From: Mixophyes australis
Lineage: Eukaryota; Chordata; Amphibia; Anura; Limnodynastidae
Direction: 5' to 3'
DNA length: 64,000 bases
Assembly (NCBI GenBank): GCA_036250195.1
Contig: JAVHZZ010000001.1
Coordinates: 377,934,707-377,998,706, forward strand
Position 1 is the stretch's first letter, and the number at the start of each line of letters is the position of its first letter. The notes under the pieces were generated by a model. It worked only from the letters and a program-made list of their open reading frames with translations. It did no database searches and was not told the DNA's origin. Shown in pieces: positions 22,172 through 33,476 of the stretch. Made by a program: the position numbers and the translations under genes.

Positions 22172-22803
22172 CTAGCAGGAGGCATTTCCCGACCTCTTAG
22201 GGCAGACATAAATTAGAGGGCCTGCTTCCCCGAAGTAAAGATAGAGGTTCTGTTTGAAGCACCTCTCACTCTCTTTAGGAGAGAGACAAGACCGTCCAAT
22301 CTGCATGGGCTCATCGGGAGGCACCAGATTCTGAAAGCGAGGGGCCAAACGTAGTAGGAAACATTTGCCAGTCAATCTCTCTTGTGATTGTTCCCGGAAG
22401 CGTAGGTCGATTCTATTGCAGAGATTAAGGAATCAAGGTCTGCTGGGAGCTCACGGGAGACCAACTCATCCTTTATGTGGTCTGCCAGGCCCTGCCAAAA
22501 GGTTGCCACCAGCGCCTCATCATTCCAATTCAATTCAGAGGCCAAAGTGCGAAACTGAATTGCATATTGACCCACGGTCTGGGTACCCTGGCGTGAATTC
22601 AAGAGACTGAAGGTAGCAGAGGAAACTCGACGAGGCTCATCGAAAATTTTGCGCAAGGCTTCGATAAAAGATGAGGCATTCTTCAGCAAAGGATCGTTGC
22701 GCTGCCATGGGGGAGAGGCACATGCCAAAGCCTGACTGGAGAGCAGGGAGATAATAAACGCAATCTTAATGCGTTCAGAGGTGAAGGATCCAGTTGCATT
22801 CAA
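22172..22803 (-). pseudogene. Gypsy Gag remnant
   Basis: The minus frame 22803-22372 reads LLSSQALACASPPWQRNDPLL, RKIFDEPRRVSSATF, TVGQYAIQFRTLASEL, FWQGLADHIKDEL. It is a clear paralogue of the Gag at 11011-11958. It continues after a frameshift at 22375-22172 with PMQIGRSCLSPKESERC and a degraded zinc knuckle. Both termini are lost. It is a related but separate chromovirus copy in the opposite orientation. Confidence 0.8.
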
Positions 22804-22850
22804 AATGTATCAAACATTGGTTTAAAAATCCCCGGCATCTCTTCGGGTCT

Positions 22851-22935
22851 ACCATTATTATTATTTTTATTATTATTACCATTATTTATATAGCGCCACT
22901 ATTTCCGCAGCACTGTACAGGGAACTCACTCAAAT
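22851..22935 (-). repeat. V-SINE tail fragment
   Basis: 'tatatagcgccactatttcc', 'gcagcactgtacag' and a TTA microsatellite on the left match the reverse complement of the V-SINE 3' end. The head is missing. It separates the Gag remnant from the integrase remnant. Confidence 0.7.
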
Positions 22936-23012
22936 TAATAGTAACTCTTTTGCAATAGTACTTGATTTAATATTCTGCATATTCTGTAGCGGAATTGCCT
23001 CATTTAGCATAA

Positions 23013-23402
23013 TCAAGAACTACCAATACATATTGATGCCCTCAGGCAGACTTCTCCAAAGGACCCATTAAGTCCATGACAATTCACTCGAATGGAACTG
23101 GAATTATAGGGAAAGGTACCAGTGGAGCTCGATAGTCTGGTTTGGGGGCAGTCCGCTGGCATACTGGGCAGCCTTGACAGTATGTCTTTCCTGCCATGTG
23201 GATTTCCATCCAGTAAAACCTCAGAAGCACCCGATTTAAAGTCTTCTCCTCTCCCAAATGTCCACCAAAAGATAGTATGTGCTTTTGTCAATGCCAAAGG
23301 GACGTGTGCCTGTGGCATTAAGAGTTGATGAACTATTTTCTCCTGTTCCACCGCTATCCTAAATAGTAGTTTAGGCCCCTCAGCCTTCCATATTCCATTC
23401 AC
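23013..23402 (-). pseudogene. Gypsy integrase remnant (zinc-binding and early core)
   Basis: The minus frame reads IVHQLLMPQAHVPLALTKAHTI, with the His pair of the integrase HHCC domain. A frame-shifted Cys-containing stretch follows, then PADCPQTRLSSSTGTFPYN, which corresponds to the linker before the core. The wording differs from the 9538-16460 element, so this is another gypsy lineage. Together with the fragments at 25476-26493 it may be one minus-strand copy, now split by a solo LTR and missing its RT. Confidence 0.55.
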
Positions 23403-23699
23403 TTACACCACTTATTTATAAGTATTTTCCAAAGCACTATCATTAAGTTGATTGTAAATAAGTTGATTAAGTTGATTCCTGAAGTGATATAGTCCTAAAT
23501 ATTGGGGACCAATCTTCTCCACCCGCTGGCAAGGTTACTGTTTCCTTCCAACTTTCTTCAGCCAGGACTTTTCTCTTCCATCTTCTTTAATGCAAAGCCG
23601 GCCTAGTTACAGCCAAAGCCTGGCATCCAGGCTCCAGGTACTGCGGCTTATTGGTGTTTATCTCCAGTTTCAGGGCATGGAAGACAGAATCAAGTAGGG

Positions 23700-25540
23700 T
23701 GTCACTCACCAGACTGTGAGTGCTTCTTCCCGTGTGTTTAGGAACCGTGGCCGTCCACCATCCTGAGGGTCTGCGCATGCGCAGCCCTTTCAAAACCTTC
23801 AGTACCTGTTCCTTTAACTTAATTGGCTGATCAGGCAACACTCCCTATTTAAAGCACCTGCTGTCCATACCTCGTTGCCTGATCTTGGAGTCTCATTCCC
23901 CATGAGCCTCTGAAGGTGTTCCTGTGTTTCCTCGTGTATTCAGCGCTGCTGATTCCTGTGGTTTCCAGACCACTTCTACTCCTGTGGTTTTCAGACCACT
24001 TCAACTCCGCTGTGTTTCATCGTGACTGTTAGCTGATTCCTATCCGCTGCCTCCGTGCACTACAGTCTTCAGACCACTTCAACTCCGCTGTGTATCATCG
24101 TGACTGTTAGCTGATTCCTATCCGCTGCCTCCGTGCACTACAGTCTTCAGACCACTTCAACTCTGCTGTGTTTCATCGTGACTGTTAGCTGATTCCTATC
24201 CGCTGCCTCCGTGCACTACAGTCCTCAGACCACTTCAACCCTCCTGTGTTTCATCGTGACTGTTTGGCTGATTCCTATCTGCTGCCTCCGTGCGCTTCAG
24301 TCTTCAGCTCATCTCAACTCTCCCGTGTTTCCTCGAGACTGCTACAACTGATTCCTATCCGCTGCTCTCCGCGCTCAACAGTTCCAGCTCAGCTCTGCTC
24401 TCCCGTGTTTCATCGTGGCTGCACCTGCAGGTTGCTATCCGCTACCTCTGTGTACCTGCAGAGTCCTGCTGGCTGCTACTCCTCAGTTCTACTCGTGTCT
24501 ACAGCAGCTGATCCGCTCTCCGTGCTTCTCAGTGTTCCTGCTGGTCTCTACTCACCAGTCTGCATCGGATCTGCGCCTCACTGCTTTCATCTCGTCTAGA
24601 CCATCGCTACTCTTCAGGGTCCTCCAGGAGTCCAGTTCTACATACTACTGCTTCCTGAGTATTTGTTCCCCTGCTGGTCTACCTACCTGTGCGCTGCACC
24701 TACTTGATTACCGCTTCACCCTCCAGGAACTTCGCATCCTGCCGGCCTCCAGCCGTTCAGGTATCTCTGCACTCCTGTCTGACAGCCTGCTCCTGAACCA
24801 CGGTATGCATACTTCTCATTGACTGTGCTGGTGTATTGCATATCTTGCTGGACTGAGTTGTTCTCCTCTGGAGCTTACTATCCGCTGAGACTTTTGCCAT
24901 CATTGACTGTGTTATCTTTTGCTCGGATAGTTTCTATGATTTTATATTACTGCAGAGCTGTTCAGTCATTACTATATTGTGCATGTCATTGTGATCAAGT
25001 TCAAGGTGCCCGTGTATCCTCTGTATTGCAGTCTCTCCCCGTGCTCCTCCTCACATATATATTCAGTGGTACAACTTGCTAGTGGCAGACCACTGATCCC
25101 TGTTTCCTGTGTCACCTGTTCCAGTATCCTCTCACATAGCAGTGGTACAACTTGCTAACGCAGACCACTGACTCCCCAGATACCTCCACTTGGATTCCAT
25201 TCCTTCACCCAGACAGCGGTACAACTTGCTATCCGCAGACCGCTGACTCTCATCACCTCCTCGTTTCTGTTGGACATTCCTCCTCACTATAGCAATGGTA
25301 CAACTTGCTACCGCAGACCACTGACTACCCTCACGTGTCCTTTGTCCATTCAGTTCCTCGTGTATTACTACATATATATTACCAGTGCTGCTAGTCATAG
25401 ACTTTCCTGAGCATCTCTATCATCTGCTGTCTCCTGTTCCGTGATCACCCTGCTACCAGAGTACCATATTACCACCTATACTGCTCTGGTAAGCTTATCA
25501 CCTGGTGATCCCTGGGTAAAGACTCCTAGTGCCCGTGACA
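23700..25540 (+). mobile_element. Solo LTR, diverged relative of the 9538-16460 family
   Basis: It begins TGTCACTCACCAGACTGTGAG and ends AGTGCCCGTGACA, like the complete element's LTR. It is flanked by the perfect 5-bp duplication TAGGG (23695-23699 and 25541-25545). It is longer (1841 bp) because of a different internal tandem array: a unit of about 79 bp with 'cagaccacttcaact' recurs between 23985 and 24260. The four-hairpin array of the family is kept at 25064-25323. Frames inside are repeat translations and not genes. Confidence 0.9.
25064..25323 (+). repeat. Array of four hairpins in the solo LTR, one with a compensated stem
   Basis: Copies lie at 25064-25095, 25140-25170, 25214-25245 and 25293-25323. 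The first two have CAGTGGT/ACCACTG stems. The third has CAGCGGT/ACCGCTG, so both sides of one base pair have changed together. The fourth has CAATGGT/ACCACTG, one unpaired position. The loop start ACAACTTGCT is constant in all four. Confidence 0.85.
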
Positions 25541-26493
25541 TAGGGTCAGATGTCCGGCCAGTGAACTCAGTTGATGGCATGTCCTGACTGATCTGGTCCA
25601 CTATAATTTCCTGGAACAGGGGAAAGTCTCGCCCCAGAATAAGGGGGTATGGCAGTCTTGGGGCTAATAATGCTACCACTTGCACTGTTTGTCCCTTCAC
25701 AGTAATGGGAAGGCAGACACTGTCATATTCCTCGGTGACCACGTGAATACATAGGACTTTCACTGCCGATAGCCAGGTGGACAGGCCTTCTGGAACCACA
25801 ATGCTAGATACCAAAATGATTTCACTACCTGAGTCTGTTGCTATATAGGACAGTCACCCGGAACAGCAGTGGGCTCCCCGTGGATGAAGACATGGTAAAA
25901 CAAGTAGGAAAGCTGTGGCCTAGTCGAACCACCGAACAATCCATTGGTTCTCGACGATTTGGACAATGTCTCCGGAAGTGTCTCTCCTCGCCACACTCAA
26001 AGCACCTCGCTAGGGTCACCTTGTAGTCTGTTCTAGTCTCTGATGCTGGTTTCTCGGCTGTCCGGGTCATATTTTTGACAGTGTAATACCGGTCCTCAAA
26101 TGACTGAGGGGCGGACTGTAGAACCCATCTCTTTAGTTTCCGACTTCACAAAGCTGAGTGGCCATCCTTTCAAATGACAACAGAAATGCCTTGACATTGT
26201 CCAGGGATTTCAACTTTTCCAGGACAGCAGGCTGGTGCACACTGTCAGAGCTGACTGTGCTTCGCCCATAACTGTCGGTTACTCTACACCTGGGCCTCAG
26301 CGATGGTTAACATTTGGCCCTGCTGGGCCTGCTGTGTGGCGGCAATGATAGTTAAAACTCTGAGAATTTCCTCCATTTTGCTGTTTAAGCCAGTGGGATA
26401 GCAAATCTGTGCCTCCTTTAACATGCACCAACCAGCCAATTCTTGAGAAGGAGCATCAAAAGAAAAGGAAAAGGGGACAACAAACAACAACAA
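25476..26493 (-). pseudogene. Second gypsy lineage: Gag zinc knuckle and protease remnants
   Basis: Minus-strand order is 26493-26284 (helical, TIIAATQQAQQGQMLTIAE), 26070-25825 with a good CCHC knuckle (CFECGEERHFRRHCPNR), and 25814-25546 with a protease-like C-terminus (LPITVKGQTVQVVALLAP, PLILGRDFPLF). The right order for a retroelement is kept, but the frames are broken and the catalytic Asp region is not visible. The solo LTR at 23700-25540 inserted directly after the protease part. RT is absent. Confidence 0.7.
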
Positions 26494-26640
26494 AAAAACA
26501 TTATATACTGTTTATCAAACTTAGCTTTGATGTATGGATGGCTGGGTTGACAGCTGTGTTTTGGCTGTCCTTTCAGATCCCACGATGGCACCTTTCTGAT
26601 TACCAAATGAGTGACTTCTAACTCCAGTCTTCTTAACCAG

Positions 26641-26986
26641 TTCATCATCATCATCATCTATATATTTATATAGCGCCACTAATTCCACTGCGATGTACAG
26701 AGAACTCATTCACATCAGTCCCTGCCCCATTGGAGCTTACAATCTAAATCCTCTAACATACACACAGACCAAGAGAGACTAAGGGCAATTTAATAGCAGC
26801 CAATTAACCTACCAGTATGTTTTTCTTTTGGAGTGTGGGAGGAAACCGGAGCACCTGGAGGAAACCCACGCAAACACGGAGAGAACATACAAACTCCACA
26901 CAGATAAGGCCATGGTCGGAAATCAAACTCATGACCCCAGTGCTGTGAGGCAGAAGTGCTAACCACTAAGCCACTGTGCTGCCCAG
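26641..26986 (-). mobile_element. V-SINE, full length
   Basis: Reverse orientation. On the + strand a (CAT)n tail is followed by 'tatatagcgccactaattcc', then the central domain ('ggaggaaaccggagcacctg', 'cccacgcaaacacggagaga') and the tRNA-like head ('ctaaccactaagccactgtg') at the right end. It is close to the copy at 7211-7552. Confidence 0.88.
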
Positions 26987-28282
26987 TTACTGTTTTATTT
27001 TGTCACAACAACATTGTAACACAATCATCAAATGTTCCACGGCACAAACTAAACCTACAAGGCCTAAATATCGTCCGGCTGCTATTCAGCGTCGGAAGCC
27101 ACACCCACCAGATCCCACAAACCTTTCATTGTCAACAAACACACCTCCGCAATCACATCCATGTTGTGCACCTGTGAGTAAAATCCGTTTTTAAGGTAAC
27201 AGCAGGATCCTTAACCCTGTCTCTACCTTTCCCTGGGGAACGAGTTCTGTTATGCTTATCAGACCACGGTATACTACCCCCTTTTCCATAATATATATAT
27301 TGTAGGAGGAGCAGCAGTAAAGTCAACCCCAAGAAAACGATTATTGTAAGCGTATTACCACTAGAGATGGGATGAGGTCTTTTACACTATTGCACGGAGT
27401 GTGATGAAGTGTGATGTTTACACGGGGGAGTGTGGTGTATCAAATATTGGATATTTGTGACATACTTCACTATATGTGGTCATCTTCTTTGTCATTCTAT
27501 ATGGAAATATCTTTGAGTTTGAAAGTCTGAAGAAAACTAGAAGAGAATATTCTACTGTTTGAATATTGGATGATAGCTTTTTGACTATTCTTGTAGATTG
27601 ACTTTCTGACATTTTATAGCATATAGGTATCCATCATCTTTGTATAAATTTACATTTTTTGGACTAGTTGGAGTCCTATTTAGTGTGATAGGGCAGCTGA
27701 AAATTGTGTTGGAGCTCCCTGGGAGATTTCATTTTTATATATCACATTACAATAAGTTAACATTTACATACATCTGAAAACTATGGTAAAATTGCAATTA
27801 TAAATAATTTTTGCAGCGGGCATTAGATTAATACTGAGCTCTGACAAATCAGTAATTCATATAATAGCTAACAAATCTATGTTTCTACTGTACTTTCCTT
27901 CTACTGTACTTTCCTTTACCAAGATCAATGTGAATTCCTTGCCAGTCAAAGAAGGAATTTTAATTATTTATTCATCATATACATATAATTTGTAGTGACG
28001 GGTCATGTATTGCTGACTTTGTGAAACTGCAAGTAATAACTGGAAGTATAGAGTAGATCTGCCAGTAGGCTATGGAAGGACTAATTATACTAATCTGTAA
28101 ATAAGCACACAATTTCAAATAAATATATGTGCTCAATAATTCAGTACTTCACTAAAGATAGAAATTATATGTAATTATATATCTTCACGTTTCAAAAGTA
28201 AATGTAATTAGTTGCACTTTGGCCTATTGTAACATATCTTTAATGTCAAACACTTGAAATGCTCTTATGCTGCTGGATTTTT
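26987..28282. other. No recognised gene
   Basis: AT-rich sequence with no recognised exon or repeat boundary. A run of proline/histidine-rich short frames near 26960-27190 shows no known domain. Confidence 0.35.
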
Positions 28283-28751
28283 TTATTTTCCTAGGGGGAT
28301 GAAAGCTAAGGGAATGAGGGCGAGGAAGGGGGGGGGAGGTGAGTCCCGCTCAGGGATCCATCGTATCCAGATAAAATAAAGGAGAGATAGGCAAGAGGAG
28401 GGGAAAAAAGAAAGTAGAGGATATAGTGTAGTCCAGAGTAAAAGTGGGAAGTCCCAAAGGTGAGTAGATACAGATACAGACGAAGAAGGAGAGAGCACAG
28501 GTGGATTAGAGAATGGCAGGCATGTTGCTGTTATTATAGGAGTACCACAAGCCCCAAACTTTATGAAAAGCAGAAACTGTATCATGGAGGAGACTTATCA
28601 CATATTCCATGGAAGCTTTCTTCCAATCACTAGCAATCCGAACTTTAGCTGCATTTGTGATTTGGAAATCCCTTTGACAGGCTAACATAGGAGCACAGAT
28701 ATTGAGCACATTGATTGAAGTAACCTGCTTAATCAAGACATCATAGACCAC
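28283..28751 (-). pseudogene. LINE (L1-like) ORF2 3' end fragment
   Basis: The minus frame 28751-28506 reads CQRDFQITNAAKVRIASDWKK, then VISLLHDTVSAFHKVWGLWYSY. This resembles the very C-terminus of L1/Tx1-type ORF2 proteins, where a series of Trp-containing helices follows the RT. The purine-rich part 28283-28505 would be its 3' untranslated end. The upstream ORF2 sequence is lost, as in a typical 5'-truncated copy. Assignment is from memory of the family's look. Confidence 0.45.
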
Positions 28752-30135
28752 TATTTAAATCATCAAATATCGATAATGTAATACAACTTCAAAAGAGTTG
28801 ACAAGTGTTTTGCTTAGGTTTCCCTTCTGCTACTTTATACATCTGTTATTGGTTTGTTTGTGGCTTCTGTCATGGATTTTGTTGGTTGTATGTGCTAACT
28901 GAATGATTCAGCAATATTGGACCACATACAGAAATAAAGGCAATAGATGTTTTTAAAATGTTGAATGGCATTCAAAGTTTAGACCCCAACGATGGTAATG
29001 AGCCTATAACAAACCACCATTCATGTTATTTTTAATTAGGTTTTCAGACATTAGCTATTAGCTGAATAATACAATAACAGTGGATAGGTGTGAACGAGCC
29101 CTTAATCATAAAAGTTATCACTTGACCTGGGAAGGTGGGGGGGGCTGGGGTTCAGTTTGTTAGCAAAAGATCTGTATGTCTCTCATATTACTTATACTGT
29201 GCTGTAAATACAAGGATGTTTTGGCACTGAAAGTGTTATGGTTTTGAATGACATTCCTGTCACAGCCAATAGAAAGACTTGGGAGACAATAGGGAAATTT
29301 TTACGTGGGACTGCCCCATGCCTAACTAGTAGAAGGTTTCAAACTAGTGGGAATACAAATGATAAAGGTACAAAAGTGTTTTAAGTAAATTTACATAAGG
29401 CGCTTTATTATATTTATGACTACTTAAACAAAATATCAACTTATGACAATCTTAACAACTACAAGTTGAAATGGTTCATTTTTTGTAATGAAAAAAAAAA
29501 TTAAAATCTATATTAACTCCTTCAGTGCTAAAGACGAGTGGGACAATCCATATATAAAAACATTTTAAACCACTAGTTTTAGTATCTCAGTTTCTCTAGT
29601 TTAATACTGTAATACCCTCATAAAACTGCTTTCCAGCTGATAATAAATTTACTGAAAATCAGTAAAGCTGATATGTTTAGGGGTGTGCATCATTCTGGAA
29701 ATTTGGAAGGCTGCTGCAAGACAGGCTCTATAAGCCAGGACGCTTAGCTTCATAGTGATTGGCTTGCAGTCTCTTGGTTACATTCACTTTACATTAAGAA
29801 GTCTATTTTTCTGATTTATATTTCGCTAGTAATAATATTATAATATTAAAACATTTGGACTTTTAACTATAAGATGGTTGCTCTCACATTAGCTGGTTAG
29901 ACTTAGAATGAATTGTGCCTCATTTATGGTCGGGAGTATGCCAATTTTTGGGGTGTTAAAAACACATTGGCATACTGTGGGTGCACACCAAAAATTCATA
30001 TGTATGTAGATTTTTGCATATCTTAGACTTGCATCCCCCTTAAACCTAGAGAGGCAGAATTAGAGCAGGCAGGGCGGGTAAACATAACTTGCATATAGCA
30101 AATGCGTGTTCCTATAAGTGTGCTCATAATTAGAC
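28752..30135. other. No recognised gene
   Basis: AT-rich sequence. A short foldback-like stretch ('cacattggcatactgtgggt', near 29960) resembles dispersed repeats but I cannot define its ends. Confidence 0.35.
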
Positions 30136-30984
30136 ATGAAGGAATCTTGCAAATTACAAATTGACTATATCCAATTACCATCTTGCAGGAATTTAAAATA
30201 TGTGTTAGTGTGTACTGATGTGTTTTCCAGTTCGGTAAAAGCATATCCAGCAGCCACTAATACTGCTGTCTTCACTGCAAAGAAAATTGTTCAGGTGTTT
30301 GTGTGTAGATACGGTATCCCTAGAAACATAGAAAGTGATAGGGGTACCCACTTTACCGGTGATATCTTTCAGAACATGTGAAAACTCATGGGAATCAATA
30401 GCAGACTTCCTATTCCTTACCGACCACAAGCCAGTGGTAAGGTGGGAAGGGTAAACGGTACCATTAAGAACAAGCTGAGTAAGATAATGGCTGAAACTGG
30501 GTTGACGTGGCCAGAAGCTTTGCCACTAGTCCTCCATAACATCAGAACCACTCCCAGACCTCCTCTTAATCTGTCCCCCTTTGAGATTGGCAGACAACAT
30601 AATTTGATCATAATTCCAAAGGACGATTTGAAGTGTAATAATGAAGTGACTGTGCAATATCTCATAAAAATGAGCAGACAGCTAAAACAACAACAAAAGC
30701 TGAAAATGCTGTCACCTGATATGCCAGAAATGAATTGTCATGATGTTGAACCTGGGGAATATGTTATGATCCGCAATTTCTTAAGCTCAGGTTGTTTAAC
30801 AGACCGTTGGGAAGGCCCATAGCAAGTGTTGATGACCAGTACCACATCTCTGAAGGTTGCAGAAAGAGACACTTGGGTCCATTCCACTTACTGCAGGACA
30901 GTCAGTAGTCCGGAGAAAGTACGAGACAAAGCTGAGACCGACGACACTGATCTGTCACTCGTAAACCTGTTCCGGGAGACTTAA
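30136..30984 (+). pseudogene. Endogenous retrovirus integrase remnant (old, broken copy)
   Basis: A single reading frame runs from 30136 to a TAA near 30982, interrupted by TGA at 30379-30381 and TAG at 30820-30822. It shows the retroviral integrase core: an IDYI segment with the first Asp near 30165, a SDRGTHF segment with the second Asp, and YRPQASGKV followed by a conserved Asn. The position where the catalytic Glu is expected holds Gly. A C-terminal stretch with WVHSTYC looks like the tail of gamma/epsilon-type retroviral integrases. Earlier pol and gag are absent, so this is a 5'-truncated inactive copy. Confidence 0.65.
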
Positions 30985-31039
30985 AGCCTGCAGTTAAGAC
31001 ACCTGAGCCAAGGACGTTGCCCAGACTATCATCCCAGCA

Positions 31040-31500
31040 ATGGAGTGGCGATTTTTGTTTTTCTTTTGTTCCAGGATTTTTCTTGTTTTCATTTTCTGTA
31101 GAATACCCTATTTTTGTGAAGGATGGATGACAGAGACAGGATCTGGTAGTGATACTGATGAAATGGAGTTGGAGGAAAGGTTGATAGAACCAACAGTACA
31201 GCCCATTATCAAGCTCAGTCCAGGGGTTATGAAAAGGTCTGCTAGCTCTGGAACTCGTAGACAGTGTGAGGGGCTATTGTCTGATTAATATTGTATTTGT
31301 AATTACTGTGACTCCCTAGTTGAAGAGAAGTGCATCCAGCGATGCCAATCCAACAGTAATCTGGACATAGACGGACATCCTCTGGAGGATTATCACTCCT
31401 TGGTGGGTAAGGACTTAAACCAAATCGAGTGCTGGGTGTGCTCTCATGTGCCTCAGGGACAACATAACATAGGATTAGTGCTGTCCCCACAAACCATATG
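31040..31500 (+). pseudogene. Endogenous retrovirus envelope-like remnant
   Basis: The segment begins 56 bases after the integrase stop. The first frame (31040-31288) starts with Met and a very hydrophobic stretch, rich in Phe, Ile and Leu, that looks like a signal peptide, then turns acidic. After a stop the same frame continues to 31500 with several Cys and an ECWVCSH motif of the kind seen in amphibian retroviral surface proteins. It ends at another stop. Only the N-terminal part is present, with no fusion peptide or membrane anchor. Confidence 0.45.
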
Positions 31501-31554
31501 ATTTGTGACTGCTTTGTGGACAATCGTTATTGGACAGCAACTAGACGCTCATAA

Positions 31555-31985
31555 CACAACTCACAGAGATACCATCCTTTCAAGTGCCTCAACTGCTCCA
31601 GTGTGTCTAATCTACAGTTCTCAGCTCACAGAGCTCTGTTACCTGTTCCTGTATCTCTGCATGACTAACTCAGCTCTGCTCATTCCTGGATATCAACTCA
31701 CAGAGTTACCATCTTTTCCAGCATCTCAGCTCCGCTGTTCAGTGTGACCAATCTACAGATCTCAGCTCATTGAGCACTCCTACCGGTTCCTGTATCTCTG
31801 TATGTCTGGCTCAGCTCTGATCTTTCCTGGATATCAGCTCACAGAGTCTACCATCCATTCCAGAATCTCAGCTCACCTTTTCAGTGTGACTATTCTACAG
31901 ATCTCAGCTCACAGAGTCCCTTTGCCGGTTCCTGTATTTCTGAATGACAAACCCTAGAACCATATTCCCTGCTGTGAACCGTGCC
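31555..31985 (+). repeat. Tandem repeat of about 141 bp, possible LTR of the retroviral remnant
   Basis: 'ctacagatctcagctca' followed by a 'ttcctgtatctctg' block recurs with starts near 31611, 31752 and 31894. The array follows the envelope-like remnant in the same orientation. It could be the start of a 3' LTR, but no LTR ends or target duplication are visible. Confidence 0.6.
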
Positions 31986-31991
31986 AATACA

Positions 31992-31994
<3 letters not shown>

Positions 31995-32039
<45 letters not shown>
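31995..32039. repeat. (TA)n microsatellite
   Basis: Uninterrupted alternating TA run. It abuts the next interspersed repeat at its left side. Confidence 0.95.
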
Positions 32040-32041
<2 letters not shown>

Positions 32042-32463
32042 AGTTAACCCGTGCATGATACTCATGCATTCTAGTCAAATCAAGCTACTTAAGGTGTTAA
32101 AAAGGTTCTTGTCATGCATTTGGGCCATAGCCCAGGCCTCAACCACCAACCACTCCCCACTGTCACCCCCGGCAACCACCAACCACTCCCAACTGTCACT
32201 TCACCTTCAAGAAATATATATATTTTTTTTAAAAATCTTTATAAACACTTTTAACCATTAACAAATTAAATTAACAAATTAAAAACATTAGTATACCAAA
32301 TTTCAGCCCTTTTGAATTTTTTTCCCCACACACACTAAGAATTTAGTAGGTCAGTGTATAACTCCGCCCAGCAGGTGGTGCTGCAGCTTGGTTTAATTTT
32401 GACACACACACACACACACAGACAGACTAACACACGCCACTAGACATTTATATTATAGATTAT

Positions 32464-32500
<37 letters not shown>
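32040..32500 (+). repeat. Interspersed repeat ending in (CA)n and (TA)n
   Basis: It starts 'aagttaacccgtgcatgata' and includes 'taccaaatttcagccctttt', 'cagcaggtggtgctgcagct', a (CA)n run near 32402-32420 and 'gccactagacatttatatta', then a second (TA)n run (32465-32495). The layout looks like a short retroposon or Helitron-like unit. I cannot name the family with confidence. Confidence 0.5.
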
Positions 32501-32501
<1 letters not shown>

Positions 32502-32550
32502 TTACATATGCATATATATATGCAAACACACACACATATATCTATATATT

Positions 32551-32819
32551 AGAGATGCTCACTGACCCCCGTGTTTTGGTCTTGGATCTGGATTTTTTTA
32601 GAAAAATTGCTAAACTATGCTAAAATCACATCATTTTCTTGTTTTGTTGATCCTACATTATTATTATTATTATTAACCTCACTAACACTTATTTCAAGTA
32701 ATTTGCAGTCAGTTTTGACCACCTCACAGGTCACACTATTATTTTCATACACTTTTGGACCAATACTGCAGCGACCTGGATGGTAAGCGACAGAGCAATG
32801 ACTCAAACACACGGCAAAG
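32551..32819 (-). mobile_element. hAT end fragment
   Basis: It begins 'agagatgctcactgaccccc'. Its body is an inverted relative of 44430-44755 (both share 'gacctcacaggtcac' text in opposite orientation, then 'aaaatcaca' and a GGATCTGGATTT-like end). It is therefore one terminus of the hAT family seen at 39443-44755. The palindrome at 32820 starts immediately after it. Confidence 0.65.
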
Positions 32820-33059
32820 AATCAAAGAATCATGTCAGACCGAACACACAAATCCTCTGGCAGAAAACCTCGCTATCACATTACAGGGCAGCTGATTACA
32901 GGGGAGCTGCTGTCTGTGTATATAGATAATACATACATACATACATGTATTATCTATATACACAGACAGCAGCTCCCCTGTAATCAGCTGCCCTGTAATG
33001 TGATAGCGAGGTTTTCTGACAGAGGATTTGTGTGTTCGGTCTGACATGATTCTTTGATT
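32820..33059. repeat. Near-perfect palindrome with 115-bp arms
   Basis: The left arm 32820-32934 and right arm 32945-33059 are reverse complements with a single mismatch by my reading ('cctctggcagaaaacc' against 'ggttttctgacagagg'). The 10-nt centre is part of an ATAC run. Near-identical protein frames of 70 and 100 codons on the two strands are only a result of the symmetry. Confidence 0.93.
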
Positions 33060-33427
33060 TGAGAAATACTGCGGCCTTGTGAAATTCTGATTTGGAGGTA
33101 TAGCCTTGGAAGAGGATCCTCCACCTATTCCAATCAATCATTGATTATATCTTTACCGTACGGAGCTTAATACCCTTTTTCCCATTTTCACATCTGACAA
33201 TACACATTGGGGCGCCCTACCTGTTTTTTCTGTTGCAGTAATCCTATTCATCCGGACTAACCATCTGGTCGCAGGTTCCTTGAGGCCGCCTCTCTTAAAT
33301 GAGCTATGTGTAGTTTCGGGACTTACTCCATATTTTGGACTTTTCTAGTGTATATACTACTAACACTTGAGACCTATATAAGTGGTGCTCACGTTGTGGT
33401 AAATAGCGCCATTTTATACCTATTGTT

Positions 33428-33476
<49 letters not shown>

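Noticed and set aside
24246..24822. Several overlapping plus-strand frames of 70-135 codons
   Set aside because: They lie wholly within the solo LTR and reflect its tandem, Ser/Leu-rich sequence.
31890..32261. Frames running through the TA microsatellite (poly Ile-Tyr)
   Set aside because: Microsatellite translation with no flanking coding signal.
32832..33137. Nearly identical proteins on both strands
   Set aside because: A consequence of the 115-bp palindrome: both strands read the same sequence.
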